Shown here: one piece after another, positions 50,308 to 59,424 of the stretch
Layout of the letters: the number at the start of each line of letters is the position of its first letter
Numbering within the stretch: position 1 is the stretch's first letter
Translations under genes and position numbers: made by a program
Origin: Marivivens sp.
GTDB lineage: Bacteria > Pseudomonadota > Alphaproteobacteria > Rhodobacterales > Rhodobacteraceae
DNA: 64,000 nt
Assembly: GCA_017643845.1 (NCBI GenBank)
Contig: JAEPMR010000001.1
Coordinates: 62,001-126,000 of the forward strand
Direction: 5' to 3'
The notes under the pieces: generated by a model
What the model saw: the letters and a program-made list of their open reading frames with translations, nothing else
What the model was told of the DNA's origin: nothing
The model's database searches: none

Positions 50308-51596
50308 TTCCTGCATCGACGCCTCCCAACCCGCGACTTTGCGGCTGCGACGAAGTCTCGGAGCGCGGGCTGTTATCCATCGAAGCCGCCCTTGGCTGCA
50401 TTGATGCATCGGTCACCCCGCTCCGTCAGGCAGAGATCGTGGGGCTTTATCAGGCAAAGGGGCGCATCCTCGCAGCTGATGTCTTGGCCCGTTCCGATCT
50501 GCCTGCATTTGATACGTCCGCGATGGACGGATACGCGGTCAATACGGACGATCTAGGCGCAACGGCACCGGTCATCGTCCCGCTTGATGGGCGCAGCGCT
50601 GCCGGTGATACACCCAAAACTCTTCGAGCGGGTCATGCCCAGAGAATTTTAACCGGCGCGCCGGTGCCACGGGGCGCGAATGCAGTCCTCATGCAAGAAC
50701 GCACAACGTCGACCGGCGATCAGCGCGTGGCGCTGAATGCCTTGCCCCAATCCGGCGAAAACATCCGCACAAGAGGCGAGGAAATCGCGCGCGGGGACAC
50801 AGTGCTGGCCGCTGGAACGCGCCTCTCCGCGCGCGCGATTGCGGCGGCTTCGGCGGCCGGTTGCGCCTCCCTCCCCGTCCGGCGGCGGATTCGGGTCGCG
50901 ATCCTGATTACTGGCGCCGAGTTGGAAACCGCAGGCGACACCCTGCAAGGCGGGCAAATCTGGGACATCAACGGCCCCGCCCTCCATGCGGCGTTGCAGG
51001 CTAGGGATGTTGACATCTGCTCGCTCGCTCACTGCACGGACAATGCAGACAAAATCGCGTCTCAGCTCGAGATATTGTCCGGAAAGGCAGATTTGGTGAT
51101 CACGACCGGCGGCGTTTCCGTAGGCGACGAAGATCACCTTCAGACTTGTATCAGCGCGGTCGGGGGCGAAGTGATCTTCGCGGGCGTTGCTCTCAAACCC
51201 GGCAAGCCGGTTTCGTTTGGGCGGATCGGCGGCTGTCATTGGTTGGGGTTGCCCGGCAATCCTCTTTCCGCGCTTGTCACTTGGCAACTTTTCGGTATTG
51301 CGGTGCTCGACCGGCTACGGGGCGTTCGAGCGAAACGAAAGCACAGCTATGTCATTTCAGCAGTACCCCTCGACCATAAGCCCGGGCGCTGTGAAATTCG
51401 GCCCGCGACAATTGTCGGCTATGATCCGCAGGGCCGTGCCATTGTTACCTGCGGCAGCGCCACCCATTCGGGCAGGGTAACAAATCTCCCTCTCGCGGAC
51501 GGGCTGATCCTGATCCCCTCTGACATTTCACACCTCCCCGAGGGAGCAATGCTGGATTTTATACCCTTTGACCAAAACGACGGAGAAAACGGATGA
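50304..51596 (+). CDS. moeA: Molybdopterin molybdotransferase
   Basis: 430 residues. MoeA inserts molybdate into adenylylated molybdopterin, needed for the NarG cofactor. Family marks: RSDLPAFDTSAMDGYAV, AGHAQRILTGAPVPRGANAVLMQE, LITTGGVSVGDEDHL (seen as VITTGGVSVGDEDHL) and the C-terminal FGRIGGCHWLGLPGNPLSALV. It overlaps the PPIase gene and the next gene by ATGA each, so it is expressed with nitrate reductase, ensuring cofactor supply under the same conditions. The N-terminus is slightly extended relative to E. coli MoeA. Confidence 0.95.
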   Translation: MIPASTPPNPRLCGCDEVSERGLLSIEAALGCIDASVTPLRQAEIVGLYQAKGRILAADVLARSDLPAFDTSAMDGYAVNTDDLGATAPVIVPLDGRSAAGDTPKTLRAGHAQRILTGAPVPRGANAVLMQERTTSTGDQRVALNALPQSGENIRTRGEEIARGDTVLAAGTRLSARAIAAASAAGCASLPVRRRIRVAILITGAELETAGDTLQGGQIWDINGPALHAALQARDVDICSLAHCTDNADKIASQLEILSGKADLVITTGGVSVGDEDHLQTCISAVGGEVIFAGVALKPGKPVSFGRIGGCHWLGLPGNPLSALVTWQLFGIAVLDRLRGVRAKRKHSYVISAVPLDHKPGRCEIRPATIVGYDPQGRAIVTCGSATHSGRVTNLPLADGLILIPSDISHLPEGAMLDFIPFDQNDGENG

Positions 51597-52114
51597 ATAT
51601 CGCGTTCACCATGTCACCCGGTCGTGGCGACACGGATCTGCTGCTGCATCACTTTGCTCACAGCCTTGTGGCCCGCGGCTTTCGCCTCGCGGGCACCGTG
51701 CAAGTCAACACTGACCGCCCCGATCGCGGCCCCTGCGATATGGACGTCAAGCTCCTACCCGATGGCCCCAGCATCCGCATCTCCCAGTCGCTCGGCAAGG
51801 GCGCACGCGGCTGTCGGCTGGACCCATCGGCGCTGGAGCACGCTGTCTCGGCCGTCGCCGGCAGACTCAACAGCGGCATCGACCTGCTCATCATCAATAA
51901 ATTCGGCAAGCACGAGGCCGACGGGCGCGGCTTTCGGTCGGTTATTGCCGAAGCTCTTTCACAGGATGTTCCAGTGCTGGTCGGGCTGAACAGCCTCAAT
52001 GCAGAGGCCTTCCACGCTTTCACCGCGGGGTTTGCCACCGAAATCCCGCCAAGCAACAACAGCCTCATGCAATGGTTCGAAACCACTGCCTTACGCGAAC
52101 TGGACTGCGCATAG
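51593..52114 (+). CDS. DUF2478-like NTPase-fold protein linked to moeA
   Basis: 173 residues. I recognise the DUF2478 pattern: an N-terminal loop IAFTMSPGRGDTDLLLHHF in the P-loop position, a middle IRISQSLGKGARGCRLDPSAL, and LLIINKFGKHEADGRGFRSVI near residue 100. The usual GKT/S of a Walker A is not kept (GRGDTD), so nucleotide hydrolysis is doubtful. The domain is found near molybdenum enzyme and transport genes; its function is unknown to me. It overlaps moeA by ATGA and ends the nar operon. Confidence 0.8.
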   Translation: MNIAFTMSPGRGDTDLLLHHFAHSLVARGFRLAGTVQVNTDRPDRGPCDMDVKLLPDGPSIRISQSLGKGARGCRLDPSALEHAVSAVAGRLNSGIDLLIINKFGKHEADGRGFRSVIAEALSQDVPVLVGLNSLNAEAFHAFTAGFATEIPPSNNSLMQWFETTALRELDCA

Positions 52115-52180
52115 GCGCTTTGATGCAACGACCACCCCACCCAGCGCAGTAGGCCATGCGACATCGCGCTTGGATATTCG

Positions 52181-53212
52181 CTACGCGTCCAAAATCCAAT
52201 GGGAGTCCCGCAGCACCAGCGGGCATTCCATCCGTTCCTGTAGCGCAGTCGGCGCACTGCCGCCCAGCAGTTGCTGCGCGCTCCACTGCCCCATCTCTCG
52301 ATGCGGCAAGAGCACCGTAGACAACGCAGGCGATAGGTGCTGGGCGATTTCCTGGTCATCATAGCCCATTACAGCGATCGTTCGGCCAATCTGTTCGCCC
52401 GACTCCTTAAGCGCCTCATAGCACCCAACCGCCATGAGATCGTTCGCACAGAATATCGCGTCTGGCCGATTGCCCCCGCTCAGGAGCTTTAGCGTCGCCG
52501 CCCGACCGCCACTGGGGAGAAAATTCCCCTCCACGATCAGAGAGGGGTCCACAGGTATCCCTGCCGCCCGCAACGCCCGCTCATACCCTTCCATACGTTG
52601 GTCCGAGGCCTCCATCCACGGTTCCCCCGAGATAAAGGCGATCCGGCGATGGCCCGCTGCGATGAGCGCTTGGGTCGCCACCTCACCGCCTCGCCTTTCA
52701 GCCGGAACAACAGCCGGAAACCGGCTCTCCCCATCATAGCAATTGAGGAGCACGGCTGAATGTTTGGAAAGGGCATCCGGCGGATCGAGCTTTCGGGTCA
52801 GGATCGACCCGTAGATGACACCCTCGACCCTGTCCGCCGCCCATTTCCGAAGCACTGCCGCCTCGTAATCCCGATCACCCCCGGTCATTACGACTTCGAC
52901 GATGACGTCCTGCTTCCAGGCTTCTTCCTGCACGCCTTCGATCGAAATGGCCGCGAAAGGGCTGGTCGCCACCTCATCGAACATCAGCCCGATGACCCTG
53001 TGCGCCGAGGCGCTTGGCGGTCGCCCTGCTGCACGCGGACGGTATCCCAGTTCCGCCACCGCATCGAGCACGCGCTTTCGGGTTTCCGCACTGATCCGCA
53101 TTGTCTCCTGTCCGTTCAGCACAAAGGAGACTGTGGATTGCGACACACCGGCGCGCACGGCGACATCCTTCATCGTCGCGCGGGCGGTATCGCTATTTCC
53201 GGTCTTGCTCAT
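52181..53212 (-). CDS. LacI-family transcriptional regulator
   Basis: 343 residues. HTH at ~14-35 (MKDVAVRAGVSQSTVSFVLNG) followed by the hinge region and a sugar-binding periplasmic-like domain (VIGLMFDEVATSPFA, RRIAFISGEPW, PDAIFCANDLMAVGCYEAL). It likely represses the divergent ABC/glycosidase operon until an oligosaccharide-derived ligand binds. The 98-base gap holds two overlapping palindromes well suited as operators. The ribosome site (GAGGA) lies right against the ATG, so a start a few codons inward is possible. Confidence 0.94.
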   Translation of the reverse strand: MSKTGNSDTARATMKDVAVRAGVSQSTVSFVLNGQETMRISAETRKRVLDAVAELGYRPRAAGRPPSASAHRVIGLMFDEVATSPFAAISIEGVQEEAWKQDVIVEVVMTGGDRDYEAAVLRKWAADRVEGVIYGSILTRKLDPPDALSKHSAVLLNCYDGESRFPAVVPAERRGGEVATQALIAAGHRRIAFISGEPWMEASDQRMEGYERALRAAGIPVDPSLIVEGNFLPSGGRAATLKLLSGGNRPDAIFCANDLMAVGCYEALKESGEQIGRTIAVMGYDDQEIAQHLSPALSTVLLPHREMGQWSAQQLLGGSAPTALQERMECPLVLRDSHWILDA

Positions 53213-53238
53213 TCCTCATTCGTAGCACCTTGCGCGCC

Positions 53239-53266
53239 GCTAATAAATATTGCTAATAATATTAGC
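53239..53266. promoter_or_regulatory. Candidate LacI operators
   Basis: GCTAATAATATTAGC (53252-53266) is a 7+1+7 perfect palindrome. It overlaps a near-copy, GCTAATAAATATTGC (53239-53253). LacI-family sites are palindromes of this size, and this lies between the divergent regulator and permease genes. Confidence 0.65.
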
Positions 53267-53274
53267 TGAGGAGA

Positions 53275-53297
53275 TTCGGCAGATTAGATTTGCCGAA
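53275..53297 (+). promoter_or_regulatory. TTCGGCA inverted repeat before the permease ribosome site
   Basis: TTCGGCA and TGCCGAA form a seven-base perfect inverted repeat with a nine-base spacer, ending two bases before the GGGAGG that serves the first permease gene. It may be a second operator or an mRNA hairpin near the ribosome site. Confidence 0.45.
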
Positions 53298-53310
53298 TGG
53301 GAGGATCGAA

Positions 53311-54411
53311 ATGGGCCGAACATCTGGCCAGTTCAGATTGAAGTTAAACGAACGTCAGGCGGCTCTGGTCCTGCTGACGCCGTTTCTGGCCGTTTACGGC
53401 GTCTTTCTGGTCTATCCGTTCTTCAAAGGTTTCTGGATCAGCCTGCATGACTGGAACCTGCTGGCCGTCGCATTCAACCCAGACGCCAAAGAATTCGTGG
53501 GCTTGCGCAACTACCAGCGGGTCATGTGGGGTCGCGACATCGAATGGGGGGCCTTCGCGCAGCCTTTTATCCAGCTATTTGGATTGGCCGTCATCGGCCT
53601 CGCCATCTTCCTTCGCCGGGTTGGCCGGGTGAGCAAGGTTACCGCAATCGCGATTGGTCTCGCGGCGGCCCTGCTCTTTGTCCTACCCGGATTCCACCCC
53701 GGCGAAGGAGGCCGCTGGTATGATCGCCGCTTCTGGCCCACGGTCGGAAATACCCTCGTGTTCGTCGGCCTCACGGTTCCGGGGGTCGCGATAACAGCTT
53801 TGATCCTCGCTGCCGCACTGAACCGCGAGACCCGTGCGATGGGCCTCTTGCGAACGATCTTCTTCGTGAGCCAAGTGCTTTCGGTCACTGTTGTCACACT
53901 GATCTGGCAAATCATGTTTTCCCCGCGTCAGGGACTGATCGCCAACATCACCGATCTATTCGGCGGCTCGCCGATCATCTGGCTCACCGATGAGCGTTTT
54001 GCGATGGCGGCAATCGTCATTACCACCGTTTGGTGGTCGCTCGGCATTGCGATGATCCTGTTTCTCGCAGGCCTACAGGACATCAGCCGCGATCTCTACG
54101 AGGCCGCAGCCCTCGACAACGCATCCGGTGTGAAAGCTTTCTGGTTCATCACGCTACCCAATTTGAAGCGGACGATCACTTTGGTCGTGGTCCTTCAGAT
54201 CATCCTGCACTTTCAGGTCTTCGGGCAATCCCACCTGATGACCAACGGCGGCCCCGACGACACCACCCAAGTGCTCGTGCGCTACATTTACCAGAGCGCG
54301 TTTCGCGACAGCGAACTGGGCCGCGCATCTGCGATGGCGGTCTTCCTCTTCGTGATCATGGGGGCGTTTTCGGTTCTCCAGTTCGTTCTGGGTCGGGAGG
54401 AGGACGCATGA
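53311..54411 (+). CDS. Oligosaccharide ABC transporter permease (MalF-like)
   Basis: 366 residues of the sugar (MalF/UgpA) permease family. The ATPase-contact EAA loop reads EAAALDNASGVKAFWFITLPNLK. Before the core domain there is a roughly 60-residue insertion with two extra hydrophobic stretches (FIQLFGLAVIGLAIFLRR and ATAIAIGL-type helices) between GLRNYQRV and FWPTVGNTLVF. I start at the ATG at 53311, with GGGAGG upstream. It overlaps the next permease by ATGA. Together they form the channel for the binding protein at 55266. Confidence 0.93.
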   Translation: MGRTSGQFRLKLNERQAALVLLTPFLAVYGVFLVYPFFKGFWISLHDWNLLAVAFNPDAKEFVGLRNYQRVMWGRDIEWGAFAQPFIQLFGLAVIGLAIFLRRVGRVSKVTAIAIGLAAALLFVLPGFHPGEGGRWYDRRFWPTVGNTLVFVGLTVPGVAITALILAAALNRETRAMGLLRTIFFVSQVLSVTVVTLIWQIMFSPRQGLIANITDLFGGSPIIWLTDERFAMAAIVITTVWWSLGIAMILFLAGLQDISRDLYEAAALDNASGVKAFWFITLPNLKRTITLVVVLQIILHFQVFGQSHLMTNGGPDDTTQVLVRYIYQSAFRDSELGRASAMAVFLFVIMGAFSVLQFVLGREEDA

Positions 54412-55241
54412 ACCGCTCCTACGCATGGCTCGTCACCGCTCTCGCGATCCCGGCCTTTCTATGGTTGGTGCCGACGCTCTGGATGGTGTCTCTCTCCTTT
54501 CAGCCGAATGACGTGCTGGCGCGCACGACTTCCTCGACTGCACTCGGGCTGGTGCCCCTGCCCTTCACACTGGAAAACTACGCAGCATTGTTCGCTTTCG
54601 GGCAAACGCCGTGGTGGTTTCTCAATTCGATCATCGTCGCGGGCGGAATGACGCTCGGCGTATTGGTATTATCGACGACCGCCGGATATGCTTTGGCGCG
54701 CCTCGACTTTCCTTTCAAATCTGCAATCACCTTCGCCTGCCTGATCGGCCTGATGGTGCCTGAACAAGCGGTCTTTATCCCGCTTTACACGATGTTTGCC
54801 GATTTTGGCTGGCACAACAGCTATCACGCCCTGATGTTGCCACGCATGGCAGTGCCGATTGGCGTCTTTCTTATGATGCAGTTCTTCAAGGCGATTCCGG
54901 GCGACATAGAAGAAGCAGCGCGGATCGACGGTGTGGGATGGCTGCAGATTTTCTGGTTCGTCATGTTGCCACTGGCGCGCCCCGCGATGATGACATTGGC
55001 AATCCTCACGTTCCTTTATGCGTGGAACGATTACCTCTGGCCGTTGGTGAGCGCCCAGCAAAGGGAATATTTCACCATCACCCTCGGACTGGCGAGCATC
55101 CAGTCGAACTTCGCACAATCGGAAGGTCTGGGCCGCGTCATGGCCTCTGGCGTCATCGCCTCCCTTCCGGTCGTTCTCCTGTTCCTGATCTTCCAGCGCT
55201 ACGTGGTGCAAGCCATGACCGTTGGCGGGACCAAGGGCTAA
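54408..55241 (+). CDS. Oligosaccharide ABC transporter permease (MalG-like)
   Basis: 277 residues, the usual MalG size, with six helices. EAARIDGVGWLQIFWFVMLPL is the ATPase-contact EAA loop, and LRFPFKSA-like LARLDFPFKSAITFAC marks the core. I start at the ATG overlapping the previous stop; the longer track ORF begins inside the preceding permease in another frame. No ATPase gene follows, so the transporter must use a shared MsmK/UgpC-type ATPase encoded elsewhere. Confidence 0.93.
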   Translation: MNRSYAWLVTALAIPAFLWLVPTLWMVSLSFQPNDVLARTTSSTALGLVPLPFTLENYAALFAFGQTPWWFLNSIIVAGGMTLGVLVLSTTAGYALARLDFPFKSAITFACLIGLMVPEQAVFIPLYTMFADFGWHNSYHALMLPRMAVPIGVFLMMQFFKAIPGDIEEAARIDGVGWLQIFWFVMLPLARPAMMTLAILTFLYAWNDYLWPLVSAQQREYFTITLGLASIQSNFAQSEGLGRVMASGVIASLPVVLLFLIFQRYVVQAMTVGGTKG

Positions 55242-55265
55242 TCCGCACATTCTAGGGAGGAAACC

Positions 55266-56546
55266 ATGAAACATGTGCTTATCACGGCGGCGGCAGCCGC
55301 CACTATCGCCAGCGGCGCCATGGCGCAGGAAGTAACGCTTGGACGTTTCTTCGGTGCCTGCGAGGATGCCGGCACCGACACCAAGGCAAGCGTCGGCGAA
55401 CCGTGCATCATCCAGTCCATCATCAATGCCGCCAGCGCCGAAATCGACGGCGTAACGGTCAACACCCTGCCGACCGACTGGGGCAACTACTACGATCAGA
55501 TCAAAGCAGCCTATGCGGGCGGCACCCCGCCGGATGTGCATGTCATGCACCGCCACCGGATTCCTGAATTCGCAGGCCTCGGTGCTCTGGCAGACCTGTC
55601 TGACGATCTCGCGGCGGCGGGCATCGACACCTCTGATTGGGCACCTGCAGCTCTGGATGCGGTCAGCTTCAATGGTGGAATCTACGGTGTGCCGATGGAT
55701 TTCCACGCGAACCTCTGGCACGTCAACATGGACCTGATGGCCCAGGCCGGACTGGTCGAAAACGGCCAGCCCGTTCTCCCCTCCTCGCCGGAGGAGCTGC
55801 TCGCCCATGCGCAGCAGGTCAAAGAAGCCACGGGTCAGGACTACCTCGCGGCAGACTTCGCGCAGTTCCCCATCGGGGTGCGCCTGACGCTGGCGCTGAT
55901 GTGGCAACAGGACGCCAACATCTTTGACGGCGACACAGCCACCATCGACAATGACGCGGCTCGCAATGCGGTCACCGCGATCACCCAGCTGTTCGACGCA
56001 GGCGTCGCAAACCCGCAGCTGAACTACGCGGATAGCCAGCAGGCCTTCCTCAACGGTGAAGCGGCTATTCTGGTGAACGGCACCTGGGTCGTCGATTTCT
56101 ATGACGCCGAAGCCGCCAAGGAAGAGGTCGCGCTCGACAACTACTACGTCGCCGACTTCCCGACCCTGTTCGACACAGGTGCGACATGGGCCGATAGCCA
56201 TATGTGGGCGATCCCTGCCAGCCTGAAAGCCAATGACGCCGAAGGCTATGCGGCTGCGCTGAAGGTTCTGGCCTTCATCAACGACCACAACATCGACTGG
56301 GCCCGTACCGGCCATATGGCCGTGCGCAATTCGGTTCTGGAAAGCGATGCATATGCCAACCTTCCGCACCGCGACGAGTACACCGGCACCGCCGCCATCG
56401 CCCGCGACACGCCGCCGAGCGAGCGCTACGGCGCCATTCAGGACGTGCTGAACCGCGAGCTTCAGGCGATCTGGCTGACTGGCAAGTCCGTCGACATGGC
56501 ACTCGCTGATGCCGAAGCCGAAGTTCAGGATCTGCTGGACCGCTAA
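55266..56546 (+). CDS. Oligosaccharide ABC transporter substrate-binding protein
   Basis: 426 residues with signal peptide MKHVLITAAAAATIASGAMAQE. The mature protein is a family 1 (MalE-like) binder: YYDQIKAAYAGGTPPDVHVMHRH, YGVPMDFHANLWHVNMDLM and FLNGEAAILVNGTWVVDF. GGGAGGAAA precedes the ATG. It lies between the permeases and the glycoside hydrolase and is followed by a GC hairpin. The ligand is probably a short oligosaccharide, given the linked glycosidase; no closer assignment is possible. Confidence 0.95.
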   Translation: MKHVLITAAAAATIASGAMAQEVTLGRFFGACEDAGTDTKASVGEPCIIQSIINAASAEIDGVTVNTLPTDWGNYYDQIKAAYAGGTPPDVHVMHRHRIPEFAGLGALADLSDDLAAAGIDTSDWAPAALDAVSFNGGIYGVPMDFHANLWHVNMDLMAQAGLVENGQPVLPSSPEELLAHAQQVKEATGQDYLAADFAQFPIGVRLTLALMWQQDANIFDGDTATIDNDAARNAVTAITQLFDAGVANPQLNYADSQQAFLNGEAAILVNGTWVVDFYDAEAAKEEVALDNYYVADFPTLFDTGATWADSHMWAIPASLKANDAEGYAAALKVLAFINDHNIDWARTGHMAVRNSVLESDAYANLPHRDEYTGTAAIARDTPPSERYGAIQDVLNRELQAIWLTGKSVDMALADAEAEVQDLLDR

Positions 56547-56555
56547 TCGCAAATA

Positions 56556-56580
56556 CCGGCTCCGCTTCCTGCGGGGCCGG
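56556..56580 (+). terminator. Hairpin after binding-protein gene
   Basis: CCGGCTCCGC pairs with GCGGGGCCGG (one wobble) around a TTCCT loop. CCCTTCACC follows with no T-run. It may stabilise the binding-protein mRNA or attenuate transcription into the glycosidase gene. Confidence 0.55.
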
Positions 56581-56603
56581 CCCTTCACCGAAAAGAGGTA
56601 ATC

Positions 56604-57674
56604 ATGGAACGCTGGTCACAAGAACAGGCCAACGCTTGGTGGAATGCGCAGAAATGGGTCTGCGGCTTCAATTTCCTGCCCTCTACGGCGGTGAATTTTC
56701 TAGAGATGTGGCATCCGGAAACCTTTGATCCGACGACCATCGAGCGCGAGCTCGGGTGGGCCGCGGAGATTGGCTTCAATGCCTTGCGTATCAACCACCA
56801 CTATCTGGTGTGGAAACATGACAGGGACGGCCTCCTCCAGCGCTTCGACTGGGTGATGGGTGTCGCCGACAGGCTCGGGCTCAAAACGGTGCCCTGCCTC
56901 TTTGATGATTGCGGCTTTGGTGGCAACGAACCGGTCTACGGCCCGCAACCAAAGCCTATAGACGGCGTACATAACAGCCGTGCCGTTGCCAGCCCCGGAC
57001 GCGCGTTACTGGCTGCTGAGGCCGAATGGGACGGGCTGGAAGCCTACGTTCGGGATCTGATCTCTGCCTTTGCAGATGATGAACGTATCCTATTCTGGGA
57101 TCTCTATAACGAACCTGGAAACCGCATGGTCTTTGGCTCCGATAGCTCACGCCTCTACCAGCCGGACTTCACGCCCTACAGCCTGCGCCTTTTGCAAGAC
57201 AGCTTTCGATGGGCACGCGCGGAGGCGCCGTCCCAGCCGATTACAGTCGCGGCTTGGGAAACGCCTCTCCCCGGCTCCTCTGCCCCGCCCTATCAATCGC
57301 AAATCGACCAGACCGCCATCTCATTGTCCGACCTCGTGACGTTCCACGCATATTGGGATGCCCCGCACGTAGAAGAATTCATCAACCACCTGCGCAGCGA
57401 AGGTCGCCCTATGCTCTGCACTGAATGGATGGCACGTCCGATCGGAAGCCGCATCGACGATCAGCTGCGCTTGTTCAAAGACGAAAACGTCGGCTGTTTC
57501 CAATGGGGGCTCGTGCAGGGCCGGACCCAGACCCACCTACCTTGGCCGAATGATCTCGTGGAAGCGCACGGTGGCATCGCGGACCGGTCGGTCTGGTTCC
57601 ATGACTTGCTGCACTCAGACGGGCGCCCCTACTCCCCCGAAGAAGTGGCGACCGTCGGGGCACTCATGCGATAG
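56604..57674 (+). CDS. Glycoside hydrolase, GH5/clan A-like, cytoplasmic
   Basis: 356 residues with a TIM-barrel glycosidase pattern. WDLYNEPGN carries the expected acid/base Glu (Asn-Glu pair), and MLCTEWMARPIG the expected nucleophile Glu near the barrel end; RINHHYLVWKHD and FHAYWD also fit clan GH-A. No signal peptide is present, so it probably cleaves an oligosaccharide after import by the linked ABC transporter. AAAAGAGG precedes the ATG. I cannot name the sugar: family GH5 covers cellulose-, mannan- and xylan-type activities. It converges on the RidA gene, six bases away. Confidence 0.85.
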   Translation: MERWSQEQANAWWNAQKWVCGFNFLPSTAVNFLEMWHPETFDPTTIERELGWAAEIGFNALRINHHYLVWKHDRDGLLQRFDWVMGVADRLGLKTVPCLFDDCGFGGNEPVYGPQPKPIDGVHNSRAVASPGRALLAAEAEWDGLEAYVRDLISAFADDERILFWDLYNEPGNRMVFGSDSSRLYQPDFTPYSLRLLQDSFRWARAEAPSQPITVAAWETPLPGSSAPPYQSQIDQTAISLSDLVTFHAYWDAPHVEEFINHLRSEGRPMLCTEWMARPIGSRIDDQLRLFKDENVGCFQWGLVQGRTQTHLPWPNDLVEAHGGIADRSVWFHDLLHSDGRPYSPEEVATVGALMR

Positions 57675-57680
57675 GATCGC

Positions 57681-58019
57681 CTAGTATGCGGCGGTCACGA
57701 TTATCTCGACCTTGAGTTCGGGCCGCGCCAGCTTTGCCTCGCCGCAGGCCCGTGCAGGCGCATGCCCCTCGGGAACCCACGCATCCCAGACGGCATTCAT
57801 CTCCGCAAAATCCTTCATGTCGGCCAGCCAGACAATTGCCTGAAGCATCTGCTCCCGCGAAGAACCGGCCTTTTCAAGCAGTGCATCCACACGGGCGAGG
57901 CACTCAATGGTTTGCTCAGTGACGCTTTCGCCCGCACCCACTTGGCCGCATAGATACGCAACCCCATTATGCTTGACGATCTTGCTCATACGCGCGCCGG
58001 TTTCGATGCGTTCGATCAT
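57681..58019 (-). CDS. RidA-family enamine/imine deaminase
   Basis: 112 residues. [36 protein letters not shown] and the C-terminal [23 protein letters not shown] with the conserved Arg are RidA (YjgF/YER057c) features. RidA proteins hydrolyse reactive imine/enamine intermediates, such as those released by amino-acid oxidation. It ends the operon of the FAD/[2Fe-2S] dehydrogenase and TRAP transporter, where it would help release ammonia from the oxidised substrate. Confidence 0.92.
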   Translation of the reverse strand: MIERIETGARMSKIVKHNGVAYLCGQVGAGESVTEQTIECLARVDALLEKAGSSREQMLQAIVWLADMKDFAEMNAVWDAWVPEGHAPARACGEAKLARPELKVEIIVTAAY

Positions 58020-58029
58020 GCTTTCTTTC

Positions 58030-59424
58030 CTATTCTTTTCCGACCGGCTCCGTCACCGACATCGCCGCCAATTCACCCAATGTGACGGGCTTCAAAGGTG
58101 GTCGAATGCGATAATAGCCAGTTTGATCGGCAGTTTGTCCATTGGCTCCCGCCAATAGTGTTGTCACCGTCAAACCACAATAGCGCCCCTGGCATGGCCC
58201 CATCCCGGCGCGACTGAATGATTTCGCCTGGTTCGGGCCAAGGCATCCCAACTTGGCCGCGCTTCGGATGTCTCCGGCGGTCACCTCCTCGCAGCGACAG
58301 ATGATTGTCTCATCAACCGGCGCGAGCGCACCCGCAAACGGGGGATAGGCCAGATCCAGAAACGGACGCGCTGCCAGTTCCCGCCGGATCATGCGGCGCA
58401 AGGGCGCAGCCCTCTGATCACGTTCCTTTACGCTCAGTCGGCCTGCCGCCTCCGCGATCTTCAGAACTGCCAGACGGCCCGCAATCTCGGCGACCTTCGC
58501 GCCACCGATACCCGCTCCATCTCCGGCAATGAAAACACCGGCGACGGGGCTCTCGCCCCATCCATCCAACTGCGGCACAAAGCACGCCTGATCCGCGCGC
58601 CACTCATGCGGAATATCCAATGACCGCGCGGCCTGCACATTGGGGACAACGCCATGATGCAGAAAAACCGTATCGCATTCGATCCTGTGTTCCCTGCCAG
58701 CGCATGTGAACACTACCGCTTCCGCGCGATCTTGGCCTTCGACGGAAATATCGGTCGCGCCTGTAAATCGGGGAACCCCCGCCCGCTGGATCGCCGCGAG
58801 CATCGTCAGCCCTTTTGCAAGATAGCGCCATCCCCGTAACGCTCCGCCCAAATGGCGGGTGGCCCGAATGAAATCGCTGCGCGTCTGCGTTTCGACGAGC
58901 GCCAATGGCGGCGTTCCCGCGCGCACCATCTGCGCCGCAATAAGGTAGAGCAGCGGCCCCGTCCCGACCAGAACCGCCCGCCTTGCCAGAACACCTGATT
59001 GCTTGAGCAGGATTTGCCCGGCACCGGCAGTCATCACCCCCGGCAGCGTCCAACCCGGCAGCGGCATCGGGCGTTCCAATGCGCCTGTTGCGAGCAAAAT
59101 CCGGTCTGCTTCGATCTGCGCACCGCTCCCGTCACGCGTATAGGACACTCGAAAGCCGTCTTCGATCGCCCAAACGATGGAGCCGGATAAATACTCGATC
59201 TCGCTCTCGCGCATCTCAGCCGCAAGCGACGCGCCATAAACATAATCTTTGCCGAGCATTGCGCCACGAGCTTTGGCGGCGCGTTCCACGTCACGATAGA
59301 TCTGCCCGCCCGCGCGCGGCTGCTCATCTAAAACTGTTACGGTCAGGCCCAGCTTTACCGCCTTGGCAGCCGCCGCCATCCCTGCAGGGCCGGCACCAAT
59401 GACCAACAAATCACGCCGGTTCAT
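58030..59424 (-). CDS. FAD/NAD(P)-dependent oxidoreductase, HcnB/OoxA-like subunit
   Basis: 464 residues. It has an FAD loop ([21 protein letters not shown]), a second dinucleotide-type loop ([17 protein letters not shown]) and a C-terminal Cys-rich part with [11 protein letters not shown] and a later CQGRYC, a BFD-like [2Fe-2S] arrangement. Such subunits occur in three-part dehydrogenases for opines, hydrogen-cyanide synthesis and D-hydroxyproline. It overlaps the [2Fe-2S] gene by 14 nt. With the RidA gene and the DadA-like subunit it oxidises an amino-acid-like substrate, and electrons leave through the Fe-S centres. Confidence 0.9.
   Translation of the reverse strand: MNRRDLLVIGAGPAGMAAAAKAVKLGLTVTVLDEQPRAGGQIYRDVERAAKARGAMLGKDYVYGASLAAEMRESEIEYLSGSIVWAIEDGFRVSYTRDGSGAQIEADRILLATGALERPMPLPGWTLPGVMTAGAGQILLKQSGVLARRAVLVGTGPLLYLIAAQMVRAGTPPLALVETQTRSDFIRATRHLGGALRGWRYLAKGLTMLAAIQRAGVPRFTGATDISVEGQDRAEAVVFTCAGREHRIECDTVFLHHGVVPNVQAARSLDIPHEWRADQACFVPQLDGWGESPVAGVFIAGDGAGIGGAKVAEIAGRLAVLKIAEAAGRLSVKERDQRAAPLRRMIRRELAARPFLDLAYPPFAGALAPVDETIICRCEEVTAGDIRSAAKLGCLGPNQAKSFSRAGMGPCQGRYCGLTVTTLLAGANGQTADQTGYYRIRPPLKPVTLGELAAMSVTEPVGKE

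Noticed and set aside
54669-56588. 639-codon open frame on the minus strand
   Set aside because: Antisense to the second permease and the binding protein, with low-complexity Arg/Gly/Val composition and no domain.
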